DNA from: DASWYB01 sp036405195
GTDB taxonomy: Bacteria; Patescibacteriota; UBA1384; 2-12-FULL-50-11; DASWYB01
Assembly (NCBI GenBank): GCA_036405195.1
Contig: DASWYB010000086.1
Location: 1 to 6,792, forward strand
Length of the DNA stretch: 6,792 bases
Direction: 5' to 3'
A model generated the notes under the pieces. The model did not search any database and was not told the DNA's origin. It worked only from the letters and a program-made list of their open reading frames with translations. The position numbers were made by a program, and so were the translations under genes. Positions 5,780-6,792 of this stretch are shown here, one piece after another. Each line of letters starts with the position of its first letter. Position 1 is the stretch's first letter.

Positions 5780-6688
5780 CTAACGATCCCGGATGAAATC
5801 CAGCTTGGCCTGTTTCGGATCTCCAACAAGATAACGGTCATACATCCGCCACACTGCGGCACGCCAACACTGCTTCTGTCGGGTCTCCCGGTCGAAGTCG
5901 GAAACGGAAGGCCCAAGAATCTTGTCCAACTCGGGATCGTAATCACCGGCCTTAAGAACGTAGCCTGCTTCTCCTTGGTGGAGCTGCGCTTCGTCGGCGA
6001 CAGACTCACACTTACGGTTTACCCACGCCTCATAGGCCGATCCGCCCACTTCCGACTGAAGGAGAAGCTGAAAGTTGTACGCATTCAACTCACCCTCACC
6101 GGATTCGTAGTAGCCTTCCGGCCAAGAATAACCACGTTTGTCGTAGTCGTAGGCGTGGTACCACTCGTGTCCGTACGCAAGCACCGCAGAGAACTTGCTG
6201 ACTAGTTTCTCACGCAGGCACACCATCTGCGTCTCGTCGACGAAACGAGCACCCGCCTCCTCTCGGAGGAGCGATTGAACTTCAGCCGGATCCTCTGGCA
6301 AGACCGTCAGGACTGCCACCCGGTTCGGCTTCTTTTTCTCAAAGAGACTCAGACTGTTACCACGAAGCGTCGCTGCCATCTCATGCTGGACGAGGAAGTT
6401 GTAGACCGCCTTGACTTCGGGGTTTGAACTTCGTGCAGCTAGATTACGAAACGCTTCAGAGTAACTGGCAAAGACCTTTTTCCGGCGCGTATCCATCTCC
6501 ACCGTTTCGGTCGTAATGTATCCCGGCGGCGGAGTCGGCTCCACCGCTGACTGCGATGGCGACGAAGGCGCCGTAACAGGGGAGGATGGAGGCACCGTCT
6601 TTTCCCCATATCCGAAAATCGCGTAGAGAAGCATGAGCACGCCGAGCAAAAACAGGGCAGCCCCCATCACCATCTTCTTCTTGTTCAC
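5780..6688 (-). CDS. Membrane-anchored putative zinc metallopeptidase
   Basis: The 302 residues start with a lysine-rich N-terminus and one hydrophobic helix (about 6-27). A Pro/Ser/Thr-rich linker follows (about 31-56), then a soluble domain (57-302) that would lie outside the cytoplasmic membrane. HEWYH (174-178) is an HExxH zinc motif, with E175 as the likely catalytic base. GEGELNAY (197-204) lies about 20 residues further on and offers E200 as a third ligand in the ELNAY pattern common to such peptidases. Three cysteines are present (C157, C227, C274). I recognise no specific family, and peptidase activity is inferred from the motif only. The start is GTG with AAGGGGG six bases upstream; ATG at residue 6 is a weaker alternative. 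The stop is TAG, unlike the TAA of the other six genes, and G+C on sampled lines is about 52-55% against about 42-45% in leuS. It has its own terminator and stands outside the leuS unit. Confidence 0.7.
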   Translation of the reverse strand: MNKKKMVMGAALFLLGVLMLLYAIFGYGEKTVPPSSPVTAPSSPSQSAVEPTPPPGYITTETVEMDTRRKKVFASYSEAFRNLAARSSNPEVKAVYNFLVQHEMAATLRGNSLSLFEKKKPNRVAVLTVLPEDPAEVQSLLREEAGARFVDETQMVCLREKLVSKFSAVLAYGHEWYHAYDYDKRGYSWPEGYYESGEGELNAYNFQLLLQSEVGGSAYEAWVNRKCESVADEAQLHQGEAGYVLKAGDYDPELDKILGPSVSDFDRETRQKQCWRAAVWRMYDRYLVGDPKQAKLDFIRDR

Positions 6689-6694
6689 TCTCTT

Positions 6695-6767
6695 CCCCCT
6701 TAGAACGAAGCCACTACCAGGATCAACGGATCGTTAATCCTGGGGTGGGGGCGTCTCTACCGAGACG
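6695..6767 (-). promoter_or_regulatory. Hairpin-rich leader of the peptidase-like gene
   Basis: Two strong inverted repeats lie upstream of the GTG start. CGTCTC (6752-6757) pairs with GAGACG (6762-6767) around a four-base loop. CCAGGAT (6717-6723) pairs with ATCCTGG (6737-6743), extended inside by AACG/CGTT (6725-6728 with 6732-6735) around the loop GAT, with one C-A mismatch. On the minus strand CCCCC (6751-6747) can also pair with the GGGGG of the ribosome-binding site (6699-6695), enclosing the second hairpin. No T-run follows either hairpin, so a terminator is unlikely. An operator or translational control leader is possible. No promoter was clear here. Confidence 0.4.
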
Positions 6768-6792
6768 GCCGAATCTAACCTCCAACAACACA

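Noticed and set aside
5715..5790. tRNA-like string on the minus strand: AGCTCAGTTGG resembles a tRNA D-arm just after the peptidase-like stop codon.
   Set aside because: There is no pairing partner for the D-stem, no T-loop TTCGAAT-like sequence and no matching acceptor stem; the downstream part folds as a terminator instead.

Overview
The window looks like a chromosomal fragment from a candidate-phyla-radiation (Patescibacteria) bacterium, probably a Parcubacteria-like lineage. This is inferred from the style of the proteins: a compact leucyl-tRNA synthetase whose first motif block reads DMISYPSSEGLHMGH, a small five-helix channel-like membrane protein, short exported low-complexity proteins, and tight spacing between housekeeping genes. 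TGA is not read as a sense codon in any gene. G+C counted on a few sampled lines is about 42-45% in leuS and about 52-55% in the gene at the right end.

Left part, plus strand (1-1361). A good sigma70-type promoter (TTGACA, 18-base spacer, TATGAT) and a leader of about 95 bases precede a 227-residue multi-spanning membrane protein. It resembles the conserved-TM-helix relatives of small mechanosensitive channels but lacks the soluble MscS domain. A 145-residue protein follows 23 bases later, with one N-terminal membrane helix and a low-complexity Thr/Ser/Ala tail. A strong symmetrical hairpin at 1379-1407 can terminate this unit and also the genes arriving from the other side.

Middle part, minus strand (5679 down to 1429). 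The order of transcription is leuS, rpmF, nusB, rnc. These act in translation and RNA processing: tRNA-Leu charging, ribosomal protein L32, the rRNA antitermination factor NusB and RNase III. The last three are 15-21 bases apart and likely form one operon, with a possible extra promoter in the 48-base gap behind leuS. The most striking feature is in leuS. An intact Nudix hydrolase domain of about 140 residues, with a perfect Nudix box, is inserted in frame into the editing (CP1) domain, while the synthetase and editing motifs are all kept. The leucine-specific insertion usually found before KMSKS is missing.

Right part, minus strand (6792 down to 5706). A gene for a membrane-anchored protein with an HExxH zinc-peptidase motif stands alone: it has its own hairpin-rich leader and its own terminator ahead of leuS. 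It differs from its neighbours in G+C, in its GTG start and in its TAG stop (every other gene here ends in TAA), so it may have a different history.

No CRISPR array, insertion sequence, rRNA or convincing tRNA gene was seen. No gene-free stretch exceeds 300 bases; the longest is 1-216, described below.
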